This document shows, piece by piece, positions 24,204 to 32,373 of a DNA stretch of 64,000 nt. A model generated the notes under the pieces. The model ran no database searches, was not told the origin of the DNA, and saw only the letters and a program-made list of their open reading frames with translations. The position numbers were made by a program, and so were the translations under genes. The DNA comes from Bryobacterales bacterium. Its GTDB lineage: Bacteria > Acidobacteriota > Terriglobia > Bryobacterales > UBA6623. The stretch's first letter is position 1; every line of letters starts with the position of its first letter. The stretch spans positions 485,078 to 549,077 of the forward strand of contig JAPPMG010000096.1 in assembly GCA_028819215.1 (NCBI GenBank), read 5' to 3'.

Positions 24204-25205
24204 TCAGAACCACCGTTGCTTATCGACTACGTTGCGCAACGGCTCTCCCCGGACGAACCTGCCAGCGTTGTCGAGCAAGACTTCGAGATGCCTGTCGGCG
24301 ATGGCCGGGGAGTGCCCTGCGATATGCGGCGTGAGGATGACGTTCTCGTGGTTCCAGAGGGGGTGCTCTGGAGGCAGCGGCTCAACCTCGTATACATCCA
24401 GCGCCGCGCCCCCGATTTGGCCCTTGTCCAATGCGCTACACAGATCGTCTAGATTGACGATCACGCCCCGCCCGATGTTGATCAGCACGCCGCCGGGCTT
24501 CATCAGGCCAAACTTGTCGCTGCAAAACAGGCCCTCGGTCTCAGGAGTGTGGGGAGCGGCGATCACGACATAGTCGCTCTCGGCCAGTAGCTCGTCCAAC
24601 CGGTCTGTGGCCCAAGGACCGATGACGCCAGCAGGCGCGTCTCGCGGGTCGGAGTCGACCGCCACGACTCGCATCCCGAAGCACACGCCCCTGCGGGCGA
24701 TCTCGCTGCCGATCGATCCCAGTCCGACCACTCCCAGAGTCGACCCGGCCAGCGTCGTGTGGGCCAGGTCAACGCCGGTCGTCACCGCCGGGCCGCTGCG
24801 GAACGACTGGCCCTGCTTGCTCCCGCCATAGGGCTTCCATTCCCTTCGCTGCTGCTGGCGGATGTAGATGTGCAGGTTGCGTGCGAAGCACAGCATGCAA
24901 CCGAACACGTGGTCTGCGATGTTGTCGTGGAAGAGGCCTCGCATGTTGGTCAGTTGCAGGGGATGCGCGGCGAGCGCCGGAAAGATGTAGTGTTCGAGAC
25001 TGGCGGTCGGCGATTGCACCCACCTCAGCTGCTGCGCCGTCCCTAGCATCGCAGGGGTGAGCTTGCCGAAAAACCCGTCGGCATCGGCAATCTCGGCAAT
25101 GGCCTCGGTCTCGCTCGTGCAGTTCACGACTCGCATGGGCGCGGCGGCCGCCGTGATCCGCGCGAGCCGCGGAGACTCAACCTCGGGATGGACCACCAGC
25201 TTCAT
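24204..25205 (-). CDS. D-isomer-specific 2-hydroxyacid dehydrogenase (NAD-dependent)
   Basis: 333 residues of the D-2-hydroxyacid dehydrogenase fold. The nucleotide motif G-V-V-G-L-G-S-I-G is visible, as is the catalytic set: Arg in I-G-R-G-V-I-V, Glu in D-V-Y-E-V-E-P-L-P and His in T-P-H-I-A-G-H-S. It reduces a 2-keto acid or the reverse; the substrate is not evident. The ATG at 25205 overlaps the stop of the upstream amidohydrolase-like gene (ATGA) and has GAGGAG six bases ahead. It is the last gene of a three-gene minus-strand operon whose first gene encodes a secreted amidohydrolase, but this enzyme has no signal peptide. Confidence 0.9.
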   Translation of the reverse strand: MKLVVHPEVESPRLARITAAAAPMRVVNCTSETEAIAEIADADGFFGKLTPAMLGTAQQLRWVQSPTASLEHYIFPALAAHPLQLTNMRGLFHDNIADHVFGCMLCFARNLHIYIRQQQRREWKPYGGSKQGQSFRSGPAVTTGVDLAHTTLAGSTLGVVGLGSIGSEIARRGVCFGMRVVAVDSDPRDAPAGVIGPWATDRLDELLAESDYVVIAAPHTPETEGLFCSDKFGLMKPGGVLINIGRGVIVNLDDLCSALDKGQIGGAALDVYEVEPLPPEHPLWNHENVILTPHIAGHSPAIADRHLEVLLDNAGRFVRGEPLRNVVDKQRWF

Positions 25206-26419
25206 CGAAGCTCCTCGCTGACCACTTCCCCGTCAATGATCACTGCCACGCAATGGGTCGAATACTCGAACGGATCGCCGTCGTACAGGGCGATGTCTCC
25301 GTCCTTGCCGACTTCGATGGACCCAATCCGATCATCCACCCCGAGCACGCGCGCGGCGTTGATCGTGACACTGCGCAACGCATCGTCGAATCCGAGGCCG
25401 TGGGCGGCAGCCACGCCGGCCTCGAACAGCACCAAGCGGCTCTTCGGCACGTACGACTCGTAGCCGCCCTGCAGCGCTATCGGGATCCCAGCGTCGCGCA
25501 GCCTTGCGGCGGTCTCGAAACTCAGGTTCTCCGTTTCGCCTCGGGCCCGCATCATGGTCGGGTGCACGATGACCGAGACACCGGCATCACGGATTTGGTC
25601 GAGGACATCGTACGCTTCCGCGACGCCGTCGAGCACGACTGGGATGTCGAACTCTTCGCGAATGCGCAGCACGGTGAGGATGTCTTGGGTTCGTTGCGCG
25701 GTGACGAGCAATGGAACATTGCCCTCCATGACCTCGCCGAGTGCTTCGAGCCGCAGGTCGCGGTCCGGGCGCTTGTCCTCGTCTTCCGCCGATCGCCGGT
25801 CAAGGTATTCCCGCGTCTTGATTAACTCCGCGCGCAGCATGGCGGCCATCTTCGCCCGTGTTCCTGGGGCCTTGTCTCCACGCTCTCGCGCTCCCTCGCC
25901 GACCGTCGCCGCGATCATGGCGAAGGGCTTGACCACGGCCTCTTCCACGCTCAGCCCGTGCGTCTTCATGACGGCTGTCTGGCCGCTCACGAGTGAGAGC
26001 GGGGCATGGCCCGTGTGGACGGTTGTCACGCCGTATCCGCGCACCCACTCCACCAACGCTTCGCGCGGATTGTAGGCGTCGATGGCGCGCAGTTCGGGCT
26101 GCATCGGAGCGGATGACTCGATCTGATCTTGATCGTGCTCTTGGTTCAAGTACCCGCTAAGCCCGATCGTCGAGCGAGCGTCAATCAGCCCGGGCGTCAC
26201 CACGGCGGCGGTCATGGTGCGAAAACCGTCCGGAATCTCGATCTCGCCGGCCAGCCCTACTTGGCTGATCTTGCCGTCCTCGATGACTACCACGGCGTTC
26301 GTGAGCGGCTCGCCCGCGGCCGTGTGAACGGTCGCGCCGGTCACGGCGATCTGGCCGAATGCGGAACCGGACGAGGTGATGCCCACGACCAGCGCCGCGA
26401 GTCTCTGGCGGCGGGTCAT
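25202..26419 (-). CDS. Amidohydrolase-like protein lacking metal ligands (probable pseudoenzyme)
   Basis: 405 residues from the ATG at 26419, with a signal peptide (L-V-V-G-I-T-S-S-G-S-A-F-G-Q). The fold is that of imidazolonepropionase-type amidohydrolases, ending D-R-I-G-S-I-E-V-G-K-D-G-D-I-A-L-Y. It is clearly paralogous to the upstream gene. Where the paralogue has the metal motif T-H-S-H (H82, H84), this protein has A-R-S-T. The later ligands are also replaced: Q-H-V reads D-G-V and S-D-D reads G-Y-E. It therefore should not bind the metal centre, and a partner or scaffold role for the active paralogue is inferred. The start overlaps the upstream stop by four bases, with AAGGAG six bases ahead. 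Confidence 0.85.
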   Translation of the reverse strand: MTRRQRLAALVVGITSSGSAFGQIAVTGATVHTAAGEPLTNAVVVIEDGKISQVGLAGEIEIPDGFRTMTAAVVTPGLIDARSTIGLSGYLNQEHDQDQIESSAPMQPELRAIDAYNPREALVEWVRGYGVTTVHTGHAPLSLVSGQTAVMKTHGLSVEEAVVKPFAMIAATVGEGARERGDKAPGTRAKMAAMLRAELIKTREYLDRRSAEDEDKRPDRDLRLEALGEVMEGNVPLLVTAQRTQDILTVLRIREEFDIPVVLDGVAEAYDVLDQIRDAGVSVIVHPTMMRARGETENLSFETAARLRDAGIPIALQGGYESYVPKSRLVLFEAGVAAAHGLGFDDALRSVTINAARVLGVDDRIGSIEVGKDGDIALYDGDPFEYSTHCVAVIIDGEVVSEELR

Positions 26420-27720
26420 TCGTGCTCTCCTTGGGCGATTCCGTGAAGGATGTGGCCTTGGTCGTGGCTCGCTCCGAAACCGCCTTCCGCGTAGAGCCGG
26501 TCTTGAGGATTGCTCCGATCGAAGACTTTCACGCCATCCACCCATGTCTGCAGCACCTGCGTGTACACGCTGAGCGGGTCCCCGGAGAGCACCGCGAGGT
26601 CTGCATCCTTTCCCACCTGCAGGGAGCCGATGCGATCTTCCAGGCCGAGCATCCGGGCGCCGGCCATCGTGAGGCCGTACAGCGCGCCCTCCCGCGACAT
26701 TCCGGCTCGCACTGCCAGCGCGGCCATCCTGTTGAACAGCCTCGAATCCGTGATCGGATCGTCGGAGTGGAATCCCGTCACCACGCCGGCTTGCTCCAAG
26801 ATTGCACCGGTGGCGAGTTGGTTGTCCTTGGCTTCGAGCTTTCCGCCGGGACTGTCGATCAGAATGAGCGAGGCACCCAGCACGTGCGGGGATGCGGCGA
26901 TCTCGTCAGCCACCGCCCAGCCGTCGCTCACGTGCTGCAAGACGACCTTGAATTCAAACTCATCGGCCAGCCGGAGGACGGTCAGAATGTCATCGTGCCT
27001 GTGGGTATGGAAGTGCACCACGCGGTTGCCCGCTAGGATGTCTCCCAGGGTCTCCAGGCCTAGGTCGCGCGGCGGCAGCTCGTCCGCGTCGCCCGCCGCC
27101 TGCGCCACCTTGTCGCGATACGCGATCGCCTCGAGGAACCTCTCTCGGACGATCGCGGCAGACTTCGCTCGCGAGCCGGGAAACGGTGGATCCTTGCGGG
27201 AGTTGGTACCGTTGGCCATCTTGATTCCATACGCGAGCGACCCATCTGCTCGGCGGATCAGCAGATCGTCGATAACCTTGCTGTCGCGGTGCTTGACATA
27301 GAGAGTCTGTCCGCTGAGCAGGTGTCCCGAGCCCGGCATGATGTTGGCCGTGGTGATGCCGCCGGCTTGGGCCTTCTGAATGCGTGCATCACGCACGTTT
27401 ATCGAGTCGAGGGCGCGTGCATCGGGATGCATGGGGCCGCTGCCGTCGCCGCCTTCCACGCTGCCAGCGTGACTGTGCGTATCCACCAAACCGGGCAAGA
27501 CCACGGAGCCGCTAACGTCGTGCTGCACGGCATCGGCGGGAATCTGGACTGATGGCGCTGGACCCAAGGCGACGATCTTGCCCTCATGGATGACGAGCGT
27601 CCCGCTCTCGATGGGGGGCCCACTGATCGGGTACAGGGACGCGCCAACAAACGCCTGTGGCGTCTCTTGCGCATCCGCTGCTGCTACAAGCAGCGCGCCA
27701 AGAAGCAAGCATCGAAGCAT
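26416..27720 (-). CDS. Secreted amidohydrolase
   Basis: 434 residues with an N-terminal signal peptide (L-L-L-G-A-L-L-V-A-A-A-D-A-Q). Metal-binding residues are present: V-D-T-H-S-H at 79-84, H-F-H-T-H in the central strand, L-Q-H-V and F-H-S-D-D. The C-terminal composite sandwich closes with G-S-L-Q-V-G-K-D-A-D-L-A-V-L. Relatives hydrolyse cyclic amides, imides or acyl-amino bonds, so the substrate cannot be fixed. It is the first gene of a coupled operon with an inactive-looking paralogue and a 2-hydroxyacid dehydrogenase, both joined by ATGA overlaps. Confidence 0.9.
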   Translation of the reverse strand: MLRCLLLGALLVAAADAQETPQAFVGASLYPISGPPIESGTLVIHEGKIVALGPAPSVQIPADAVQHDVSGSVVLPGLVDTHSHAGSVEGGDGSGPMHPDARALDSINVRDARIQKAQAGGITTANIMPGSGHLLSGQTLYVKHRDSKVIDDLLIRRADGSLAYGIKMANGTNSRKDPPFPGSRAKSAAIVRERFLEAIAYRDKVAQAAGDADELPPRDLGLETLGDILAGNRVVHFHTHRHDDILTVLRLADEFEFKVVLQHVSDGWAVADEIAASPHVLGASLILIDSPGGKLEAKDNQLATGAILEQAGVVTGFHSDDPITDSRLFNRMAALAVRAGMSREGALYGLTMAGARMLGLEDRIGSLQVGKDADLAVLSGDPLSVYTQVLQTWVDGVKVFDRSNPQDRLYAEGGFGASHDQGHILHGIAQGEHE

Positions 27721-27818
27721 ATGAAGATTCTAAGGTCTCGCCAGCGGGCGCTCGCGCGCTCGCCGGGACCGCTGAACCGGGACGCGAGTTTTGACACTAC
27801 GCTAAGAAAGGGTCAGGC

Positions 27819-28865
27819 ATGCGACGCTTGCTTGTACGCGCCACGAATTGGATCGGCGATGCCATCATGTCGATCCCCGCTCTGAGGGCGATCCGGCAGG
27901 CGCACTCAGGCTGGCGGATCACGATCCTGGCTCTGCCGTGGGTGGCGGGCCTCTACGAGGGAGAGGGGTTTTGCGACGAGGTCTTGATCTACCACAGAGA
28001 TGGGGGCCATCGCGGGATTCGGGGCAGAGAGAGGCTTGCGAAAGAGCTGCGATCCCGCCGCTTCGACCGCGCCATTCTCCTTCAAAACGCATTCGACGCG
28101 GCTTGGCTGGCTTGGCGGGCGCGAGTGCCCGAGCGGATCGGATACGACAGGGACCGTCGCGGGCCATTGCTGACCGGCAGGGTTCCAGTTCCTTCTTTCG
28201 GGGAAATACCCGAGCACCAGCGGTTCTACTACTTGGAATTGCTGCGCAGGGCGCGCCTGATCGAGCGCGTGCCTGCCGACACCGCCGCGCGTTTTGACCG
28301 GATCGATGAGTTACGCCGGAACGGTGCGGCACGGTGGGAAGGCCGCGGCCTGCCTTCAGGGCCGTGGATCGGAGTCAGCCCGGGGGCTGCCTTCGGCCCA
28401 GCCAAGCGCTGGCCCGCCGAGCGCTTTGCCTGCGCGGCTGCGGATCTCGCACAGGAGCTTGGCGCGGGCATCGCCGTGTTCGGATCGGAAGCTGAACTGC
28501 CGCTAGCCGCGGAAGTTGCCGCCAGGGCCGGGAAACGGTCCATCTGCTTGGCTGGCCAGACAAGCCTGCCAGAGTTCTTGGAACTTGCCTCGACCTGCCG
28601 AGTCTTCCTGACCAATGATTCGGGTTCGATGCACGTTGCTGCCGCGCTGGGCGTGCCCACCGTGGCGATCTTTGGGGCCACCAACGCGGATGCCACTGGT
28701 CCCGCCGCGCCGTGGGCCCGCATTGTCCGGCACCCCGTCGATTGCTCCCCATGCCTGCTGAGAGAGTGTCCTATCGAGGGGCATCCGTGCATGGCCGGAG
28801 TCGAGCCGAAGATGGTCGTCTCCGAGGCGCGGTCTTTGCTGGTTGGCTTGGGCGAATCCGCGTAG
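27819..28865 (+). CDS. waaF: Lipopolysaccharide heptosyltransferase II-like (GT9)
   Basis: Transfers heptose from ADP-heptose to the inner core of LPS at the cytoplasmic face. 348 residues, normal for GT9. Visible motifs are N-W-I-G-D-A-I-M-S-I-P-A-L near 10-22, S-P-G-A-A-F-G-P-A-K-R-W-P at the nucleotide site, T-N-D-S-G-S-M-H-V-A-A-A-L and the closing C-S-P-C-x-x-R-E-C-P cysteine cluster of WaaF proteins. AAAGGG lies ahead of the ATG. It is divergent from the amidohydrolase operon. Other GT9 members such as WaaC are possible but less likely given the Cys cluster. Confidence 0.88.
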   Translation: MRRLLVRATNWIGDAIMSIPALRAIRQAHSGWRITILALPWVAGLYEGEGFCDEVLIYHRDGGHRGIRGRERLAKELRSRRFDRAILLQNAFDAAWLAWRARVPERIGYDRDRRGPLLTGRVPVPSFGEIPEHQRFYYLELLRRARLIERVPADTAARFDRIDELRRNGAARWEGRGLPSGPWIGVSPGAAFGPAKRWPAERFACAAADLAQELGAGIAVFGSEAELPLAAEVAARAGKRSICLAGQTSLPEFLELASTCRVFLTNDSGSMHVAAALGVPTVAIFGATNADATGPAAPWARIVRHPVDCSPCLLRECPIEGHPCMAGVEPKMVVSEARSLLVGLGESA

Positions 28866-28955
28866 CGGGCTCGCTTCGCAGAAGTTGCCGGTCCGTCGCC
28901 GCGTGTCCGCTTCTGGCGGTACCGCTCATGCCAGGCCGTATCTAGAATGAGCTAG

Positions 28956-29837
28956 ATGGATGGCGCCATAGTCTTGGACAAACCCGCAGGGATGACTTCC
29001 TTTGCGGCCGTGCGCAAGGTCCGCTCGCTTGTTCGCGGGGCCAAAGTCGGTCACCTGGGCACCCTGGATCCTGCCGCCACCGGCGTGCTGCCCATCGTGG
29101 TGGGCCGCGCGACGCGGCTGGCGCGCTTCTATCTGGACCACCGCCGCGAATATGTGGCCCGCATCCGGTTTGGCTGGTCCACCTCCACCTACGATGCCGA
29201 AGGCGTGCAGGTCGGCGAGGCCAAGCAGGTCGAACTGGACGAGCCAGCCTTGGAGGCCGCGCTCGAGGCGTTTCGCGGCTGCGTCAGCCAAGTGCCGCCG
29301 CCGGTCTCCGCCAAGAAGGTCGATGGAGTCCGGGCGTACAAGTTGGCACGCAAAGACGAGCCTGTGGCGTTAGAACCGGCAGCGATCGAAATCCACGCCC
29401 TCGAATTGCTGCAGGTGGATGGTGCTTTCGCCACGGTTCGCTGCCTTTGCTCTGCGGGGACGTACATTCGATCCTTAGCCCACGACTTGGGAACTGCCTT
29501 GGGCTGCGGGGCGCACGTTTGCGCGTTGAACCGCACGAAGGTGGGGGAATTCGAACTAGACGATGCGCATTCTCTTCAGCGTTTGGAAGAGCTTCGGGCA
29601 GAGGATCGACTCGACGAGGCCGTCCGGCCTCCCGCGGCTTTAGTGCCGAGCCTCCCGGTCGAGCGGGTGGATGCCGTAACCGCCGCCCGGATCAGGCATG
29701 GCCAAGACTTCGGCGTAAGTGCGTTCGGCGAGTGCGCGACCGCGCAGCTGGTGAAGGCGGTCGATCCACTGGGCCACCTTCTCTGCATCGGCGAGGCCGT
29801 TGCACCCGGATCGTTCCACCCGCTGGTGGTCTTGTAG
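28956..29837 (+). CDS. truB: tRNA pseudouridine-55 synthase
   Basis: Isomerises U55 in the T-loop of tRNAs. 293 residues. The N-terminus is L-D-K-P-A-G-M-T-S. The catalytic Asp sits in V-G-H-L-G-T-L-D-P-A-A-T-G-V-L-P near 32-47. Y-x-A-R-I-R-F-G and P-P-V-S-A-K-K-V-D-G-V-R-A-Y follow. C-S-A-G-T-Y-I-R-S-L-A-H-D-L-G completes the set. A C-terminal region of about 70 residues resembles the PUA-like tail seen in many TruB proteins. It does not sit next to rbfA/infB here. Confidence 0.96.
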   Translation: MDGAIVLDKPAGMTSFAAVRKVRSLVRGAKVGHLGTLDPAATGVLPIVVGRATRLARFYLDHRREYVARIRFGWSTSTYDAEGVQVGEAKQVELDEPALEAALEAFRGCVSQVPPPVSAKKVDGVRAYKLARKDEPVALEPAAIEIHALELLQVDGAFATVRCLCSAGTYIRSLAHDLGTALGCGAHVCALNRTKVGEFELDDAHSLQRLEELRAEDRLDEAVRPPAALVPSLPVERVDAVTAARIRHGQDFGVSAFGECATAQLVKAVDPLGHLLCIGEAVAPGSFHPLVVL

Positions 29838-29953
29838 GGACTCGCTGCTGGGGAGGGCCTGGCGACGGCTGTTTCGGCGAGGCCGGGTCGGTTGCGCGGA
29901 CGAAACCCAGAGCGGGCGGCGTACCTGTTCGGGCCAAGCTGCGCGGTGTTGCC

Positions 29954-30775
29954 TCAGCTGACCGGCTCGATGGCGGCGGGTGTGAACCATAGAGTGCCCA
30001 GGACGATCAATGCGATCAAGAACAGGTACGCCGAGAATCGCTTGCGCAGCGTCTCTGGCTTGGAACGCAGCGCGATCCTAGGCCCGATCTGGGAGCCCAC
30101 CAGCACGAACGCTCCAAGCAGCAGCGGATGGTGCCACTGCACAGCACCGGTCGCGACGTGGCCGAGCAGCCCGCCGGCCGCTGTCAGGCTCACCATGAAT
30201 GCCGACGAGCCGAAGGCAACCTTGATCGGAACTCCGAACAGACGCACCAGCATCGGGATCTTCAGGAAGCCGCCCGCCGCCCCGGTAAGGCCCGACATGA
30301 TGCCAATCAGAAACGACAGGGGCAGCCCCTTGCCGAGATGGATGCGATATGTCTCCCCTGCGCGAACCCTGACCCACTCGAGGCGCGAGCGTCGGCTCGA
30401 GCTGGCTGCCCGCGGGCTCAGGTCCGCCAACATGACGATTCCCGACGCAACTAGCAGAACGGCAAGCCCAATGGAGAGCGTCGTCGAAGAGAACAGCCGC
30501 GCGAAGTAGCCGCTGCCGAATGCTCCGAGAAAGCTGGAAGACTCCAGAACAACCGATAGCTTCCAGTCAACATGCTGCTCCTTGCGGAACAGCAGCACCG
30601 CCGATAGGGCGGTGAGGATCGTCAGCCACAGGCTCTGTACGGCCGCTACATGGAACGGGACGCCGAAGACGAGCTGGAGCGGTGTGTACAGCACGCCGCC
30701 ACCCTGGCCGTGCATCGAGAACCCCACGGCTCCAACGCCCACCATTGAGGCCAGGATGAGTGCTCGGGGATTCAC
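29954..30775 (-). CDS. TauE/SafE-family membrane protein (sulfite/organoanion exporter type)
   Basis: 273 residues from a GTG at 30775, forming about eight membrane helices. Two repeats show the family pattern: G-x-G-A-V-G-F-S-M-H-G-Q-G-G-G-V-L-Y-T-P and the later G-I-M-S-G-L-T-G-A-A-G-G-F-L-K-I-P. Members export small sulfonated or carboxylated anions, and substrate cannot be predicted. No sulfur gene is nearby. An internal ATG at 30745 is possible but would remove part of the first helix. Confidence 0.87.
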   Translation of the reverse strand: MNPRALILASMVGVGAVGFSMHGQGGGVLYTPLQLVFGVPFHVAAVQSLWLTILTALSAVLLFRKEQHVDWKLSVVLESSSFLGAFGSGYFARLFSSTTLSIGLAVLLVASGIVMLADLSPRAASSSRRSRLEWVRVRAGETYRIHLGKGLPLSFLIGIMSGLTGAAGGFLKIPMLVRLFGVPIKVAFGSSAFMVSLTAAGGLLGHVATGAVQWHHPLLLGAFVLVGSQIGPRIALRSKPETLRKRFSAYLFLIALIVLGTLWFTPAAIEPVS

Positions 30776-30908
30776 AGGACGACCGGCGTGGGCGACTGAA
30801 GTCGCGCGATCGGGTTCGCGCTTGATCGCCGCCCTGGCCGCCCAGTATCAAGGGATGCGCGGGAGTGTCGGGCTGACGGCCTAGCTGTCACTCCTGCCTG
30901 AACTCAGA

Positions 30909-32048
30909 TCAGATCTCGGCCCGGAAGCAACCGCGCGCGAGCGACTCCGCAGGCACGTCTCGGTAGGCGGTTTCACCGTCCGGCGGGCCGACGTCCTGTG
31001 GATATTCCCCGCTGAGTGCCTCCATGAATGCGATCAGGTCGGCGCGTTCCTGCGCGCTGAGATGGTCCAGTTCGTGGATTTCCTCGTCGCGAAAGTCGTT
31101 CGAGTTGCCCGCGCCCACATAGAAGTCCACGACCTCCTTCAGCGTCTTCAAGTGCCCGTCGTGCATGTACGGCGCGCTGTCGGCGATGTTGCGCAGGTGC
31201 GGAGTCTTGAACGCGCCCTTGTCAGTCTCGACTTGGCTGACTTCAAAGCGCCCGATATCGGCCAACGAACCGTCGAGTTCCGCCCCGACGCCGAGATTGT
31301 GGAACTTGTTGTCCGTGAACAGGGCATAGCCCTCCTCTTCGTTGATCTCGTGGCAGACCTCGCAGTTGCCCTTCTCCGGGTCGGTGAAGACATCAAGTCC
31401 GCGGATGGCGTCTTCGCTCATGGCCTCCTTGTCGCCGCCGAACATGAAGCGGTCGAACGGGGAATTGCCGACTAGCACGGTGCGCTCGAAGCTGGCGATC
31501 GACTTGGCCACCATTTCGAAGGCGATCGGGCCTTCGCCCCACGCTTCCTTGAACAGTTCCGTGTATACCGGGTCTTCAGACAGGCGCTCGACGACGCCCT
31601 CATGCGTAAAGGCCATTTCAATGGGGTTCTCGACCGGTCCGCCGGCCTGCTCTTCGAGGCTGGCTGCCCGGCCATCCCAGAACTGCGTGGTGAAGTATGC
31701 GGAATTCATGACCGGCGGTGCCTGCCGCCCGCCGAACTGGCCGCCGACACCCTCCGAGAACTGGTTCGGGTCTGCGAATCCTGCTTCCGGGTCGTGGCAG
31801 CTCGCGCACGCGATCGAATTGTCCACCGAAAGCGCCTTGTCGTAGTACAGCCTGCGTCCCAGCGCGACGGTCTGGGCGGTCGGCGGGTTGTCCGCCGGAA
31901 CCGCCACGTCCGGCAGCCCCAGAGGCGGCTCGATCACGTGACTCTCGCCCATCGGCATGATCGGCCCGCTTGGCCGTTCCGGGCCGCTACAGCCGACTAC
32001 GGCCAAGACCGCGATCAGCAGCACTGCCTGACGACGCGGATTCTTCAT
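30909..32048 (-). CDS. Di-haem cytochrome-c peroxidase lipoprotein (CcpA/MauG family)
   Basis: Reduces hydrogen peroxide in the periplasm with electrons from a small cytochrome. 379 residues from the ATG at 32048. The signal peptide ends V-V-G-C (Cys20), a lipobox. The two haem sites are C-A-S-C-H and C-E-V-C-H. M-N-S-A-Y-F, F-D-R-F-M-F-G-G and A-P-Y-M-H-D-G-H-L-K-T-L are typical of the family. A longer reading from 32117 lacks a signal-peptide-like start. It is divergent from the M2 peptidase gene. Confidence 0.92.
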   Translation of the reverse strand: MKNPRRQAVLLIAVLAVVGCSGPERPSGPIMPMGESHVIEPPLGLPDVAVPADNPPTAQTVALGRRLYYDKALSVDNSIACASCHDPEAGFADPNQFSEGVGGQFGGRQAPPVMNSAYFTTQFWDGRAASLEEQAGGPVENPIEMAFTHEGVVERLSEDPVYTELFKEAWGEGPIAFEMVAKSIASFERTVLVGNSPFDRFMFGGDKEAMSEDAIRGLDVFTDPEKGNCEVCHEINEEEGYALFTDNKFHNLGVGAELDGSLADIGRFEVSQVETDKGAFKTPHLRNIADSAPYMHDGHLKTLKEVVDFYVGAGNSNDFRDEEIHELDHLSAQERADLIAFMEALSGEYPQDVGPPDGETAYRDVPAESLARGCFRAEI

Positions 32049-32373
32049 GTTCCTGGATGCTCCTTGGATTCGTCCGCGCGCGAACGCAGCCGAGTCTGGA
32101 TTGGTTGCGGTTGCCACGCCGCGATCAGGCGTCCGCGCAGGGCCATTCGGACACCTCTGCTGAGCGACGGGATCCCTCTTCCAGCATAGGAAACGGCGGC
32201 CGTTCGCCGCAACGCGTGCCGGACGGGGAGCCGAATCCAGGCGTGTTCGCTAGCCCGGCTGCGCAACGGCGGCGGTCACGAACGCGACCGTCGGCAGCCC
32301 CCAGCTCTTGCGCTCGTGCACGCAGGGTTCCCAAGCTGTAGGTCGGCGCAGTTGGCGCTTAGAATGGCAAGAG
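32049..32373. other. 325-base divergent intergenic stretch
   Basis: This lies between the cytochrome peroxidase and M2 peptidase genes, which are transcribed away from each other, so both promoters should lie here. I see no clear -35/-10 pair and no gene with family features. TAGAAT at 32360-32365 lies too close to the ATG to serve a normal leader. Confidence 0.4.

Noticed and set aside
27791..27796. Perfect TTGACA before waaF
   Set aside because: A -10 element at normal spacing would fall on the start codon and none is visible, so it is probably chance.
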